Assembly: GCF_905171765.1 (NCBI RefSeq) | Contig: NC_053389.1 | Location: 747,845,146 to 747,909,145 of the forward strand | From: Bufo bufo | Taxonomy: Eukaryota > Chordata > Amphibia > Anura > Bufonidae | Direction of reading: 5' to 3' | Length of the DNA stretch: 64,000 bases | Part shown: positions 21,538-32,489 of the stretch, one piece after another | Numbering within the stretch: the stretch's first letter is position 1 | Layout of the letters: each line of letters starts with the position of its first letter | The notes under the pieces: model-generated | Databases searched by the model: none | Told to the model about the DNA's origin: nothing | The model's input: the letters and a program-made list of their open reading frames with translations, nothing else | Program-made: the position numbers and the translations under genes

Positions 21538-21602
21538 GAGTTGAGCCAAACACAATCAGTAGTGTTGGTTAGTGTCCTTGTTTTACTACTAGGCGTGACC
21601 GT
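21538..21602 (+). CDS. candidate exon C with transmembrane segment (putative host gene)
   Basis: After an AATTCTTGTAG acceptor the frame reads ELSQTQSVVLVSVLVLLLGV, whose last 14 or so residues are strongly hydrophobic and would span a membrane. The phase continues exon B. The frame runs into the left end of a TAGTGTTGATC element at 21603, so the original exon end is unclear. A possible GTTAGT donor also occurs inside the segment near 21571. A stalk followed by a membrane span suggests a type I surface protein. This is inference without a homologue. Confidence 0.35.
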
Positions 21603-23504
21603 TAGTGTTGATCAAGCACCAAAGTGCTCGGGTAGAACACTTTGGGATGCTCGGGTGCTCTATAGAGAACCAGAGCACAATGGAAGTAAATGGGAGAACC
21701 CGAGCATTAAACCAGGCACCCCCCTAGCTTAAACACCCTTAATGACCAGGCCACTTTTTACACTTCTGACCTACACTAATTTCACAGTTTATTGCTCGGT
21801 CATGCAACTTACCACCCAAATGAATTTTACCTCCTTTTCTTCTCACTAATAGAGCTTTCATTTGGTGGTATTTCATTGCTGCTGACATTTTTACTTTTTT
21901 TGTTATTAATCGAAATTTAACTTTTTTTTTTGCAAAAAAATGAAATTTTTCACTTTCAGTTGTAAAATTTTGCAAAAAAAACGACATCCATATATAAATT
22001 TTTCTCTAAATTTATTGTTCTACATGTCTTTGATAAAAAAAAAATGTTTGGGTAAAAAAAAAATGGTTTGGGTAAAAGTTATAGCGTTTACAAGCTATGG
22101 TACAAAAATGTGAATTTCCGCTTTTTGAAGCAGCTCTGACTTTCTGAGCACCTGTCATGTTTCCTGAGGTTCTACAATGCCCAGACAGTAAAAACACCCC
22201 ACAAATGACCCCATTTCGGAAAGTAGACACCCTAAGGTATTCGCTGATGGGCATAGTGAGTTCATAGAACTTTCTATTTTTTGTCACAAGTTAACGGAAA
22301 ATGATGATTTTTTTTTATTATTTTTTTTTCTTACAAAGTCTCATTTTCCACTAACTTGTGACAAAAAATAAAAAATTTGAGGAACTCGCCTTGCCCCTCA
22401 CGGAATACCTTGGGGTGTCTTCTTTCCAAAATGGGGTCACTTGTGGGGTAGTTATACTGCCTTGGCAATTTAGGGGCCCTAATGTGTGCGAAGTAGTTTG
22501 AAATCAAAATCTGTAAAAAATGGCCGGTGAAATCCTAAAGGTGCTCTTTGGAATGTGGGCCCTTTTGCCCACCTAGGCTGCAAAAAAGTATCACACATCT
22601 GGTATCGCCGTACTCAGGAGAAGTTGGGGAATGTGTTTTGGGGTATCATTTTACATATACCCATGCTGGGTGAGATAAATATCTTGTTGTATGTATATTA
22701 TATGTTGTATATTGCCATAAAAGTTTTTTTTTTTTTGTAACAGAATATGAAAGCTGTATATATTAAACTTGAATTTAACACATGTAGATCTGTAAAATAG
22801 TGTTTTTTGGCAAAAAAAATGTGTTTTTAAAAACCCAGAAAATTATGGCTGTATTTGTAGATCAAATTGCACACTGACTAGGCCTGAAAATGCACCAGAT
22901 GTTGTAAATTGCATAAAAATTGTGATTTTTTTTACAAACAGATTATTTGTGCTGTTTTTAAAGCTTGGATTTCAATGTTCCAAAATCTCAGATGCAGTGC
23001 TGGTACACTGAGCTTGCATAAAATGGCCGCCGCCGCCCACCTAACTGACTTGTAAAAGTTATTTTGTTTTGGTCACTGGGCTCAGGGCAGGATAAAAAAA
23101 TTGTGCCCTGCACCCACACAACACAATGTATGTAGATCGCTGAGTTAGATTCACATTTTGAAAAAAGATTCTCTCCTATTCTCTCCCTGAAATCACCAGC
23201 AGCATCCTCTCCCTACACTAAGCACAGCAGAGTGACGTTCAGCGCTACGTGACTCCAGCTTATATAGAGGCTGAGTCACATGCTACACTGGCCAATCACA
23301 GCCATGCCATTAGTAGGCATGGCTGTGATGGCTTCTAAGGTCAGACAGTTAAACGCTTGTTGATTGGCTGCTCTGCAGCCTTTCAAAAAGCGCCAAGAAA
23401 GCGCCGAACACCGAACCAGAACTTTTACTGAAATGTTCGGGTTCGGGTCCGGGGTCCAAAAATCCTAAAGTTCGGTACGAACAGTTCGGGTTCGCTCAAC
23501 CCTA
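21603..23504. mobile_element. region bounded by hAT-type ends (TAGTGTTGATC ... GCTCAACCCTA)
   Basis: The left end matches the left end of the 8.5-kb hAT at 36729. The right end, whose inverse starts TAGGGTTGAGCG, resembles hAT MITEs with TTCGGGTTCG repeats. The eight-base flanks (GTGACCGT and CCACAGAG) do not match, so these may be ends of two different elements. The interior has a palindrome around 22270-22370 built on TTTTGTCACAAGTTAACGG and CCACTAACTTGTGACAAAAA, and long A/T runs. No transposase is encoded. Confidence 0.5.
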
Positions 23505-24023
23505 CCACAGAGTGAATGCGGAAATCACATGCCAGGCACTTGTAACAAAGACTGGGGTCTCACCAAACTTTCTGCCCTGGGTCAATTGGGGATAGAAGAG
23601 CTGAGCATTGTTTTTTTTTTTTTTGTTTTGCTTTTTTTTTTTTTTATTTAGAACATTTGCTGCTGCTTTTTTTTTTTTTTCAATGGCCGGATAAACCCTT
23701 TAGTACAAATTGCTCTCACAATATTATGAAAATCGTAATGTTTTGATGCACCAAAGGTCCCTACCAGCATGATATTACTCCTAAGCTAGTTATGATGGTA
23801 TCATTAAAGGATGTTTTCATGCAAAATCCATTTATACATGGATGCAACCAGCATTTATATTTTTCCACGTACCGGCGTCTATTTTTTGAGTAGTCTACAA
23901 ATTGCCTCTCTTCAACAATTCCACTTTTTGTCTAACTGGAGAATGGACAGTCTTCATCGTAGTCCACTGTAGAACAATACAGAGGACATTAATAATTTTC
24001 AAAGATGTCATTAAAAGCCTATA
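23505..24023. repeat. duplicated ~0.5-kb segment, copy A
   Basis: This aligns in the same orientation with 33196-33687. Shared blocks include ACAAAGACTGGGGTCTCACC, GGGGATAGAAGAGCTGAGCA and GTCCACTGTAGAACAATACA. It contains T-runs near 23610-23685. It has no coding potential. It could be a local segmental duplication or two copies of an unnamed dispersed repeat. Confidence 0.8.
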
Positions 24024-25002
24024 TAAAGCATAAGGCTCTACTATCCTAATACCTCTGTAGAAACGTGAATCTATGAAGTCTTTCTTTCTGTCACTTTGAC
24101 AACAATGTCTTGTCTCAGTGTGAATCACAGTTGTCATTAGAGTAGATGAGGTTGTCAGGAGCCTTGCTATCTTAATGTGTGGCATTAAACACCCGTAAAG
24201 TACCAGATGGCATGTTTGGTGCTAGTAACTGATAGGAGGTTACAGGATGGACTGCTGCCTTTGTACAACACATCACTGCAAAGTATGACAGCCCTCACAT
24301 CCCTGCCTTGAAAACAAGACAAATTTTTCTGCTGTGTGATAGTAATGGATCAAGAACTTGCTGAAATATGATATATGGCCCAGAATACAGACACAGTCTT
24401 GGTGACTTTCCAATGATTAGTGGCATTTCCACAGTACTGGAGACTTTAAGCATTTTCCACTATTACCATGATATAGAAATATTTCTGTAACATTTTACTT
24501 AGTACTCTTGATGCTTTATTTCTTCTCCTCACCCCAACTTTAGTGGTGAATGCTCCACTAATTATGAGAGAACAGGCAAAAAAAATAAAAAAAAATCACA
24601 ATTTTAAAGGTTATTTTTTCATATCTTACTGTGGGTTGTATCCCTCTCAACCAATAAAAGTCGAGATGGGAAAACCCCTTCCCTGGTGTATGCAGGGTCA
24701 TGGAGCCGGAACCTGTTTAATTGAATCCAAAACTCGGAGCAAATATGTGTCTAATACAAGTAAAGCAACTCACTGTACGTGTAACATTTTTTACATCTTA
24801 CTTTGAGACTGACTTGCTGTATGATTGCTTGAAGTTATAGCTCTAAAGCTTGAAGCTGCCTAAAGCTTTGCAGGGCATCCTTTAAAACCAAATGGTAAAA
24901 TTGGTCAGAAGAAGTCATGTTTCTCAAGGCACTGTCATCAGTGAACCTCAGACGTAACAAACTTTAGATTGACACTTAACGGCCATTAAAGTTAATTGAG
25001 TT
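24024..25002. other. unassigned sequence
   Basis: No gene, repeat array or transposon end could be recognised in this stretch. Confidence 0.3.
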
Positions 25003-25421
25003 GTCGGGGGTTTTTATATTGATGGCTTGTCCTCATGATAGGTCATCAATATCTGATCCGTGGGAGTCCAACTCCCAGCGCCCCCCACCAATCAGCTGTT
25101 TAAATTGACTATAGCGCTGAGGTGAACACTGTGGCCTCCTCACAACTTACCAAGCACAGCATCGCACATTGTATAGTGGCTGTGCTTGGTATTGCAGCTC
25201 AGGTCCATTAAATTGAATCGGACTGAGTTGCACCTAGGTCATGTGACCGATGAACGGTGACATCACTGGCCTAGGAAGAGGCAGCAGAACTCACCAAGTG
25301 CTGCAGTCTCTTAAAAAAAAATGATCAACAGGAGTGCCTTGAGTCTGCAACCACCATTCAGATACTGATTACCTATACTGAAGATAGGTCATCAATATAG
25401 AGATACTAAACAACACCTTTA
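25003..25421. repeat. MITE with GATAGGTCATCAATAT ends, copy 1
   Basis: Both ends carry inverted versions of ATTGATG(G/A)C...GTC and GATAGGTCATCAATAT. The interior holds CAATCAGCTGTTTA and GTGACCGATGAACG blocks that recur in copy 2 at 47043-47343. It is short, non-coding and a known type of abundant vertebrate MITE. Its superfamily is not determined here. Confidence 0.6.
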
Positions 25422-25816
25422 GGTATCTTTCACACGAGCGTGACGGATTAGGTCCAGATGTGTTCAGGGTTCGTTCAGTGAAACTCGCCCCATTTTGCAA
25501 GCAAGTTCAGTCAGTTTTATCTGCAATTTTGTTCAGTTGTTTATTTTTTTCCATGCAAGTGCAATGTGTTTTGATGTGTTTTTCATACGCGTGATAAAAA
25601 ACTGAAGGTTTACAAACAACATGTCCTAGCAACTATCAGTGAAAAACGCATTGCATCCACACTTGCTTCCGGATGCAATGCGTTTTTCACTGAAGCCCCA
25701 TTCAGAATATGCTGCGTTTTTCACGCAACACAGGACTGATGTGTGAAAAAAAAACTCATTTACACAGACCCATTGAAATAAATGGGTCAGGATTCAGTGC
25801 GGGTGCTATTTAACGC
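25422..25816. repeat. MITE of the TTTCACACGAGCG family
   Basis: The segment begins GGTATCTTTCACACGAGCG and contains inverted GTGAAAAACGCATTGCATCC and GGATGCAATGCGTTTTTCAC blocks near 25640-25700. A fragment of the same family (GGTCAGGATTCAGTGCGGGT) occurs at 33688-33765. The right end is eroded. Confidence 0.5.
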
Positions 25817-25949
25817 GCATTGTAACTGATTAATTCGGAACAAAGTGAATTTTTCTGAATCAAATTTTTTAAAACGTCGCTCATCTCTAATATGTAAATA
25901 AAGAAACTATTAAACGGATTATCTGGCCACTGATAAAAAAAATCAGTAA

Positions 25950-26494
25950 TGTATGTAGTAGGGGAGAACACCAAAAGACAACAATAAGAAAGGGGAAAGA
26001 CACTAGGCCTCACCGCTAGGGAAGGAATAGGGTCACCACCTATAAAACCTTGCTCCTGGCCATAACTCCTAACTGTATGGGCACCTCTCGATGGTAGAGA
26101 TGCCCATACACAGGAACATTGAAAACCCTCGGATGCCCTAAAGGTAATGATAGGGTGAAGTGTGAAGTCATCAGCGTCTCGCTGAGGCCTAGTAAACAAC
26201 CAGGGGGGGATACAAAACACAACAAGTGGAACACTTAACTTCTGAGAATGATGGATGAACAGGTATTCAACAAGAACCACACTCCAGCTCTTCCAAAACC
26301 AAATTAAGCTATCCAGAGCAAAGAGTGATGGGTAAAGTCAGACTAAATAGGAGGAGGCAAAGGTCACACGATCCACATCTAAACAGGAGGTGTGGACATA
26401 CCAGCAACACAGACAAAGTGAAACCAAAAGAGGCTGTCAGATCACTCATGTGCAGCCAGTCTTTCAGACCTTCTAACACCTGTCAGGTGTGACA
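25950..26494 (-). repeat. 3' LTR of chromovirus, with polypurine tract at 26495-26510
   Basis: On the minus strand the LTR starts TGTCACACCTGACAGG, preceded by the polypurine tract AGAAGGGGGG. It aligns along its length with the 5' LTR at 32490-33058. The terminal CCGTGACA seen in the 5' copy is shortened here by a 5-base deletion. Confidence 0.88.
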
Positions 26495-26514
26495 GTACCC
26501 CCCTTCTATGGGTG

Positions 26515-27760
26515 ACGACTCTGGAACCCACATCCTCTCCTCTGGTCCGTACCTCTACAATGAACAAGAAACTGGAGGGATCTCCGGAGAACTCGGGAGT
26601 CCACAATCCTGCTGATCTGAAATTCTAAATTGCAGGAGCGGGAGATAAGGAAGACGGATCAACAGGTTCGACACATTTCTTTAACAACGATTTATGAAAT
26701 ACGTTATGGATTTTCAAAACCTTAGGAAGTTCAAGACAGAAAGCTACAGGGTTAATAATGGCAGTGATCTTATATGGACCGATAAATCTTGGACCCAACT
26801 TACAAGAAGGTACCTTAAATTTAATGTTTCTTGTAGACAACCACACAGAATCACCCACTCTCAGGTCCGGACCACTCATACGTCTCCTGTCAGCCACACG
26901 CTTATACCTGTTGCCCATCTTTTTCAGGTTATTTTGGATTTTCCGCCAAATAGAAGACAAAGAAGATGAAAATCGTTCCTCTTCAGGAATGCCGGAATTT
27001 TGAGCACCAGAAAATATACTAAACTTTGGATGGAACCCATATGTCCCAAAAAACTGCGACTTATCAGTGGATTCCTGTCTACGGATATTTATAGCAAACT
27101 CAGATAACGACAAAAATGAAGACCACTTTTCCTGATTCTCTGAAACAAAACATATCAAAGAAGTCTCCAGATTCTGATTAGTGCGCTCCGTCTGTCCGTT
27201 CGACTGAGAATGAAAAGCCGAAGAGAAGGACAATTGTACACCCAGAGTACAGAACGCTTTCCAGAATCTGGAAACAAACTGAGTCCCTCTATCGGACACC
27301 ACATCAGAAAGAATGTCATGTAGTTTCACAATGTTATCGACAAACACCTGTGCAAGAGTTTTAGCATTGGGTAGACTAGGTAATGCAATAAAGTGTACCA
27401 TTTTACTAAAACGATCGACAACCACCAGAATCACGTTTTTTCCCCGAAGAATTCAGTAAATCTGTGATAAAATCCATGGACAAATGAATCCAAGGTCTGG
27501 ACGGGATGGGCAATGGAAGTAAAGATCTGTAAGGCCGAGTATGTGTGACCTTAGAACGTGCACAGGCGGACATATAGTCCTCAACACACTTACACAACCC
27601 TGGCCACCAGAATCTGCGAGAGATGAGATTGACAGTTGATCTGCTTCGAGGGTGCCCAGCAAGCACTGTACAGTGATGTTCCTTGAACACCTTGTGATGT
27701 AATTTGGAGGGTACAAATTCTCCCAAGGACAAGAGTCCGGAGCATCTTCCTGTGCCTCCA
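26515..27760 (-). pseudogene. chromovirus integrase with chromodomain remnant
   Basis: The N-terminal zinc region (about 27730-27560) has HHCTVLAGHP and a degraded Cys cluster (MSACARSK). A frameshift near 27430 leads to a 269-codon core (27434-26625). It has the first Asp in VVVDRFSK, the second in VVSDRGTQF and the Glu in NGQTERTNQ, so the DDE triad is present. The GPY-type C-terminus (LGPRFIGPYKI) follows. A chromodomain scrap (YGPEERMWVP) lies in another frame near 26510-26550. Chromodomains direct such integrases to modified histones; here it is broken. Confidence 0.9.
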
Positions 27761-27849
27761 ACACCCTGGCCTCGAGATCAGGATAAAGAGCAGATATGAC
27801 TACCCCCCAGGAAAGCTACGCGACAAAGCATCCGCCTTGAAGTTTTTAA

Positions 27850-28440
27850 CCCCAGGGCGGTAAGTGACGATAAAGTTAAATCTGGTGAAAAACAATGACC
27901 ATCTGGCCTGCATTGGGTTCAGTCACTTAGCCGACTCCAGGTAGGCCAGATTCTTGTGATCTGTAATTACCGCCAACTTAATGGCCAGCAATTCCCTATT
28001 CCCCACATCATAATTCCTTTCAGCAGTCGAGAGTTTTTTTTTTTTGAAAAATGCACATGGACGCCATTTACTGGGTGAAGGTCCCTGCAACAAAATTTCT
28101 TCTATCTCTACCTCGGACGCATCAACCTTCAACAATAAATGGCTGAGACACGTCCGGTTGCACCAGAATAAGGGCTGATGCAAAACATTCCTTCATAGCA
28201 GAAAAGACCAGATAGAAATATCAGCATCCTTCCTAGTCATGTTTGTTAAAGGTTTAACCACCGATGAATAGTTCAAGATAAATTTACGGTAGTAGTTGAT
28301 AAACCCCAAAAACTGCATAAGAGCTTTCAGATTTTCGGGTTGATCCTACTCCAACACTGCATGGACCTTCTTGGGATCCATACGAAAACCTGCGGATGAC
28401 AGCAGGTAACCCAGAGATTGCACTTCCTGTATAGCAAATA
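27850..28440 (-). pseudogene. chromovirus RT end and RNase H, broken
   Basis: The minus strand continues the RT thumb/connection (SLGYLLSSAGFRMDPKKV) immediately after the inserted Tc1 element. It then gives an RNase H with the DASEVEI segment and [12 protein letters not shown] piece between the LLAIKLA and VITDHK motifs is missing, and several stops are present. RNase H removes template RNA during reverse transcription. Confidence 0.85.
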
Positions 28441-30003
28441 CAGGGAGTGCAGAATTATTAGGCAAGTTGTATTTTTGAGGATTAATTTTATTATTCAACA
28501 ACAACCATGTTCTCAATGAACCCAAAAAACTCATTAATATCAAAGCTGAATATTTTTGGAAGTAGTTTTTAGTTTGTTTTTAGTTTTAGCTATTTTAGGG
28601 GGATATCTGTGTGTGCAGGTGACTATTACTGTGCATAATTATTAGGCAACTTAACAAAAAACAAATATATAGCCATTTCAATTATTTATTTTTACCAGTG
28701 AAACCAATATAACATCTCAACATTCACAAATATACATTTCTGACATTCAAAAACAAAACAAAAACAAATCAGTGACCAATATAGCCACCTTTCTTTGCAA
28801 GGACACTCAAAAACCTGCCATCCATGGATTCTGTCAGTGTTTTGATCTGTTTACCATCAACATTGCGTGCAGCAGCAACCACAGCCTCCCAGACACTGTT
28901 CAGAGAGGTGTACGGTTTTCCCTCCTTGTAAATCTCACATTTGATGATGGACCACAGGTTCTCAATGGGGTTCAGATCAGGTGAACAAGGAGGCCATGTC
29001 ATTAGATTTTCTTCTTTTATACCCTTTCTTGCCAGCCACGCTGTGGAGTACTTGGACGCGTGTGATGGAGCATTGTCCTGCATGAAAATCATGTTTTTCT
29101 TGAAGGATGCAGACTTCTTCCTGTACCACTGCTTGAAGAAGGTGTCTTCCAGAAACTGGCAGTAGGACTGGGAGTTGAGCTTGACTCCATCCTCAACCCG
29201 AAAAGGCCCCACAAGCTCATCTTTGATTATACCAGCCCAAACCAGTACTCCACCTCCACCTTGCTGGCGTCTGAGTCGGACTGGAGCTCTCTGCCCTTTA
29301 CCAATCCAGCCACGGGCCCATCCATCTGGCCCATCAAGACTCACTCTCATTTCATTAGTCCATAAAACCTTAGAAAAATCAGTCTTGAGATATTTCTTGG
29401 CCCAGTCTTGACGTTTCAGCTTGTGTGTCTTGTTCAGTGGTGGACGTCTTTCAGCCTTTCTTACCTTGGCCATGTCGCTGAGTATTGCACACCTTGTGCT
29501 TTTGGGCACTCCAGTGATGTTGCAGCTCTGAAATATGGCCAAACTGGTGGCAAGTGGCATCTTGGCAGCTGCACGCTTGACTTTTCTCAGTTCATGGGCA
29601 GTTATTTTGCGCCTTGGTTTTTCCACACGCTTCTTGCGACCCTGTTGACTATTTTGAATGAAACGCTTGATTGTTCGATGATCACGCTTCAGAAGCTTTG
29701 CAATTTTAAGAGTGCTGCATCCCTCTGCAAGATATCTCACTATTTTTGACTTTTCTGAGCCTGTCAAGTCCTTCTTTTGACCCATTTTGCCAAAGGAAAG
29801 GAAGTTGCCTAATAATTATGCACACCTAATATAGGGTGTTGATGTCATTAGACCACACCCCTTCTCATTACAGAGATGCACTTCACCTAATATGCTTAAT
29901 TGGTAGTAGGCTTTCGAGCCTATACAGCTTGGAGTAAGGCAACATGTATAAAGAGGATGATGTGGTCAAAATACTCATTTGCCTAATAATTCTGCACTCC
30001 CTG
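28441..30003 (-). mobile_element. Tc1-like DD37E transposon, 1563 bp, in TA
   Basis: The ends are CAGGGAGTGCAGAATTATTA and its exact inverse, flanked by TA (28439-28440 and 30004-30005). Inner copies of the repeat (GTGCATAATTATTAGGCAAC) lie at 28631-28650 and, inverted, at 29804-29822, giving an IR/DR layout. It is inserted in the RT gene of the chromovirus, and the RT frame matches across the two flanks. It encodes one uninterrupted transposase on the minus strand. Confidence 0.96.
28769..29785 (-). CDS. Tc1-like transposase, DD37E spacing, 338 aa, first Asp changed to Asn
   Basis: The frame is open from ATG to stop and has full Tc1 length. Residues 1-110 form two helix-turn-helix domains (GCSTLKIAKLLKRDHRTIKR). 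The catalytic region follows. Position 144 in WTNEMRVSLDGPDGW is Asn (codon 29354-29356) where the family has Asp. The second Asp is 237 (FMQDNAPSH) and the Glu is 275 (SPDLNPIENLW), with 37 residues between. That spacing is the DD37E group, known from vertebrates and other animals as TRT-like elements. The Asp-to-Asn change should abolish cleavage although the frame is intact, so the copy may bind DNA only. Confidence 0.95.
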   Translation of the reverse strand: MGQKKDLTGSEKSKIVRYLAEGCSTLKIAKLLKRDHRTIKRFIQNSQQGRKKRVEKPRRKITAHELRKVKRAAAKMPLATSLAIFQSCNITGVPKSTRCAILSDMAKVRKAERRPPLNKTHKLKRQDWAKKYLKTDFSKVLWTNEMRVSLDGPDGWARGWIGKGQRAPVRLRRQQGGGGVLVWAGIIKDELVGPFRVEDGVKLNSQSYCQFLEDTFFKQWYRKKSASFKKNMIFMQDNAPSHASKYSTAWLARKGIKEENLMTWPPCSPDLNPIENLWSIIKCEIYKEGKPYTSLNSVWEAVVAAARNVDGKQIKTLTESMDGRFLSVLAKKGGYIGH

Positions 30004-30593
30004 TACACACTTTTCCATCTTAGCATTCAGCTTATTCTCTTTTAGGATCTGTAACACCTGTCTCACATGATCCTGATGAGTCTCAATATAAAGCAAATAA
30101 ATTAGTATGTCATCAGTGTATACAACGACAAACCTCTCCATCAGATGATGAAAGATGTCATTGACAAAGTGCTGAAAAACAGCAGGAGCATTGTTTAACC
30201 CAAAGGGCATGACCAAGTTTTTAAAATGACCCTCAGGCTTATTAAATGCGGTCTTCCACTCTTCCCCCTCCCTGATCCTTACCAGATTATATGCCCCCCT
30301 CAGATCCAATTTAGAAAACATCTTGGCACCGACAATCTGACTAAACAAATCCAGAATCAAAGGAAGGGGGTAAGGATCACGGACGGTAATACGATTGAGC
30401 TCACGGAAGTCCAGACATGACCTCAGGGTACCATCCTTTTTCTTTACAAAGAAAAACCCAGAAGCCACTGGAGACTTGGATGGTTTAATATGTCCCTTTG
30501 CCAAACTCTCGTTTATATACTCTCGCATGGCCTTTCTTTCGGGTTCCAAATGATTATACAACCGAGATTTGGGCAATTTAGCTCTGGGAATAA
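30004..30593 (-). pseudogene. chromovirus reverse transcriptase, N-terminal and palm
   Basis: The frame runs from the MITE border at 30593 to the TA target at 30004. It includes [62 protein letters not shown] (first Asp), [13 protein letters not shown] and the YTDD active site near 30108-30122. The residues are intact in this segment. Apparent codons upstream of 30593 belong to the inserted MITE, not to RT. Confidence 0.93.
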
Positions 30594-31035
30594 GGCTACT
30601 TTCACACTGGCGTTTTGGTTTCCGTTTCTGAGATCCGTTCAGGGCTCTCACAAGCGGTCCAAAACGGATTAGTTTTGCCCTAATGCATTCTGAATGGATA
30701 AGGATCTGTTCAGAATGCATCAGTTTGCCTCCATTCTGCTCTGTTTGCAGCGTTTTGGTGTCCGCCTGACGATGCAGAGGCAAACTGATCCGTCCTGACA
30801 CACAATGTAAGTCAATGGAAACTGATCCATTTTCACTTAAACAATATGGCACAATAGAAAACTGATCCGTTCCCAATTGACTTTCAAGGGTGTTCAAGAC
30901 GGATCCGTTTTGGCAATGTTAAAGATAATACAAACGGATCCGTTCTGAACGGATGCATGCGGTTGTATTATCGGTGCGGATCCACCTGTGCAGATCCATG
31001 ACGGATCCGCACCAAACCCGAGTGTTAAAGTAGCC
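30594..31035. mobile_element. PIF/Harbinger-type MITE, 442 bp, TSD TAA
   Basis: The ends are GGCTACTTTCACAC and the inverse GTGTTAAAGTAGCC, flanked by TAA at 30591-30593 and 31036-31038. A 3-bp TWA duplication and GG-starting ends fit PIF/Harbinger. The interior holds repeated GGATCCGT-type blocks in both orientations. It separates the protease and RT segments of the chromovirus and encodes nothing. Confidence 0.85.
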
Positions 31036-31038
31036 TAA

Positions 31039-31432
31039 GATTGATGGGACAGTCATACTCCCGGTGCGGAGGCAACTCCTGATTACCACTCTCAGAGAAC
31101 ACATCAGAAAATTCTGAAATGAACGAGGGTACAGTTTTAATGGTAATCATAGAGAACGATGCATTAAGACAGTTGTCCATGCAAAAATCACTCCAATCGA
31201 GAATCTGTCTCGCTTGCCAATCGATGGTGGGGTTATGTTTACTTAACCATGGTAGACCTAACACCAACGGAGCAGGCAGACCCTCCAACACATAACAGGA
31301 GATAGATTCCTGATAAAAATCACCCACTCTTAAATGAATGTCATTCACAACCTGCAACAGGCATTTGTGGGTGAGAGGTGCTGAGTCAATTGCAAAGACA
31401 GAAATGCTTTTCTCTAATGCATTAGTAGTCAA
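31039..31432 (-). pseudogene. chromovirus protease, active-site Asp-Ser-Gly missing
   Basis: The frame begins just after where the catalytic DSG should be. Codons for KIKAF run into a frameshifted stretch, and the next frame resumes at TTNALEK. The conserved LVLGLPWLSKHNPTIDW segment is intact, followed by the leader to RT (FSDVFSESGNQELPPHREYD). Loss of the DSG triplet means no protease activity. Confidence in family is high. Confidence 0.85.
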
Positions 31433-31434
31433 CC

Positions 31435-32443
31435 CGTGAATGCTTTGATTTTCACAGTTTTGGACTCTAGCGCCACCTCGGCAGACAGGAGAAAACGGGT
31501 AATACCAGTAAAAGACAAAAGTAGGTTTTCTTGCTCCCCGCCCACACCACCAATAATAATTTGGGGATTAAACGTCTTTTTCTTTTTGGTTACACCTTGA
31601 TGCTGCAAGTACGGACAATTATTCACAAAATGTCCCTTCTTGCCACAACAAAAGCAGACTCCTTTCACATGACCCAAGCTTTTGTCAGTAGTTCCAGAAG
31701 TAGCTCCTTCTAACTGCATAGGCTCATCACAAGGCGCAATCACCAGTGTCTCTCCATTATAAGTGTCAAAGGAAGCAGTACCCTTGTTGGACAGCATGTC
31801 CTAAAGGTGAGAACCCCTAGATCTCTCCCTCAGGCGTCTATCAAGACGTACAGCAAGGGAAATAGCTGCTTCCAATTACTCAGGATTTTCATGAAAAGCC
31901 AACGCGTCCTGCAGTCTCTCAGAGAGACCCTGACAGAATTGGCTACCGAGCGCAGGATCATTTCACTCTGTATCAGTAGCCAAAGTAGCAATAGTTCTCT
32001 GCGGAACGTTCTCCCTGCCGCAAACTCCGTAACTTGGTATCGACCTGAGAAATTTGATCCGGGTCATTGTAGATAAGACCCAAGGCTCTAAAGAATTAAT
32101 CTAACGACCGGAGGGACAGTGATCTGGTCGGCAGAGAAAAAGCACAAGATTGGGCGTCCTCTTTAAGCTACAAAATAATCATACCCACACGTTGACACTC
32201 ATCCCCAGAAGAGTATGGACGCAGCCTAAAGTATAATTTACATGACTCCCTAAACTGGATAAAATTGTCACTACCCCTGGAAAACCTGTCCGGGAGAGCC
32301 ACCATCGGTTCAGGGCAGGCCTGGGACCCACCACCAGAACCAGCAGCCTTTGGACTCTGAATCTGCAAGACCGTTGCGCGGAGGTCTGCTACCTCCAAAG
32401 TCAGATTCTGCAGCTGTTCGACCAGTGCAGACATAGTATCCAT
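31435..32443 (-). pseudogene. chromovirus Gag with CCHC zinc knuckle
   Basis: The start at 32443 (MDTMSALVEQL) lies about 45 bases past the 5' LTR. The N-terminal frame holds a short coiled-coil-like stretch and the capsid start (MVALPDRFSRGSDNFIQFRE). The middle is frameshifted with stops around 31800-32170. The C-terminal frame (31797-31429) has a canonical zinc knuckle CFCCGKKGHFVNNC at about 31615-31656. Gag packages the RNA genome. Confidence 0.85.
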
Positions 32444-32489
32444 AGCTGCACAGATCAGAACAAAAAATGGCGGTATTGGCTCTGGATAA

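Noticed and set aside
21603..23504. A single hAT element with a target duplication
   Set aside because: The flanking eight bases do not match, so I only report it as a region bounded by hAT-type ends.
25810..26280. 156-codon minus-strand frame
   Set aside because: It lies in the 3' LTR of the chromovirus and its flank; the LTR alignment explains it.
30594..30897. Apparent N-terminal extension of the chromovirus RT frame
   Set aside because: These codons fall inside the Harbinger-type MITE; the true RT starts at or below 30593.
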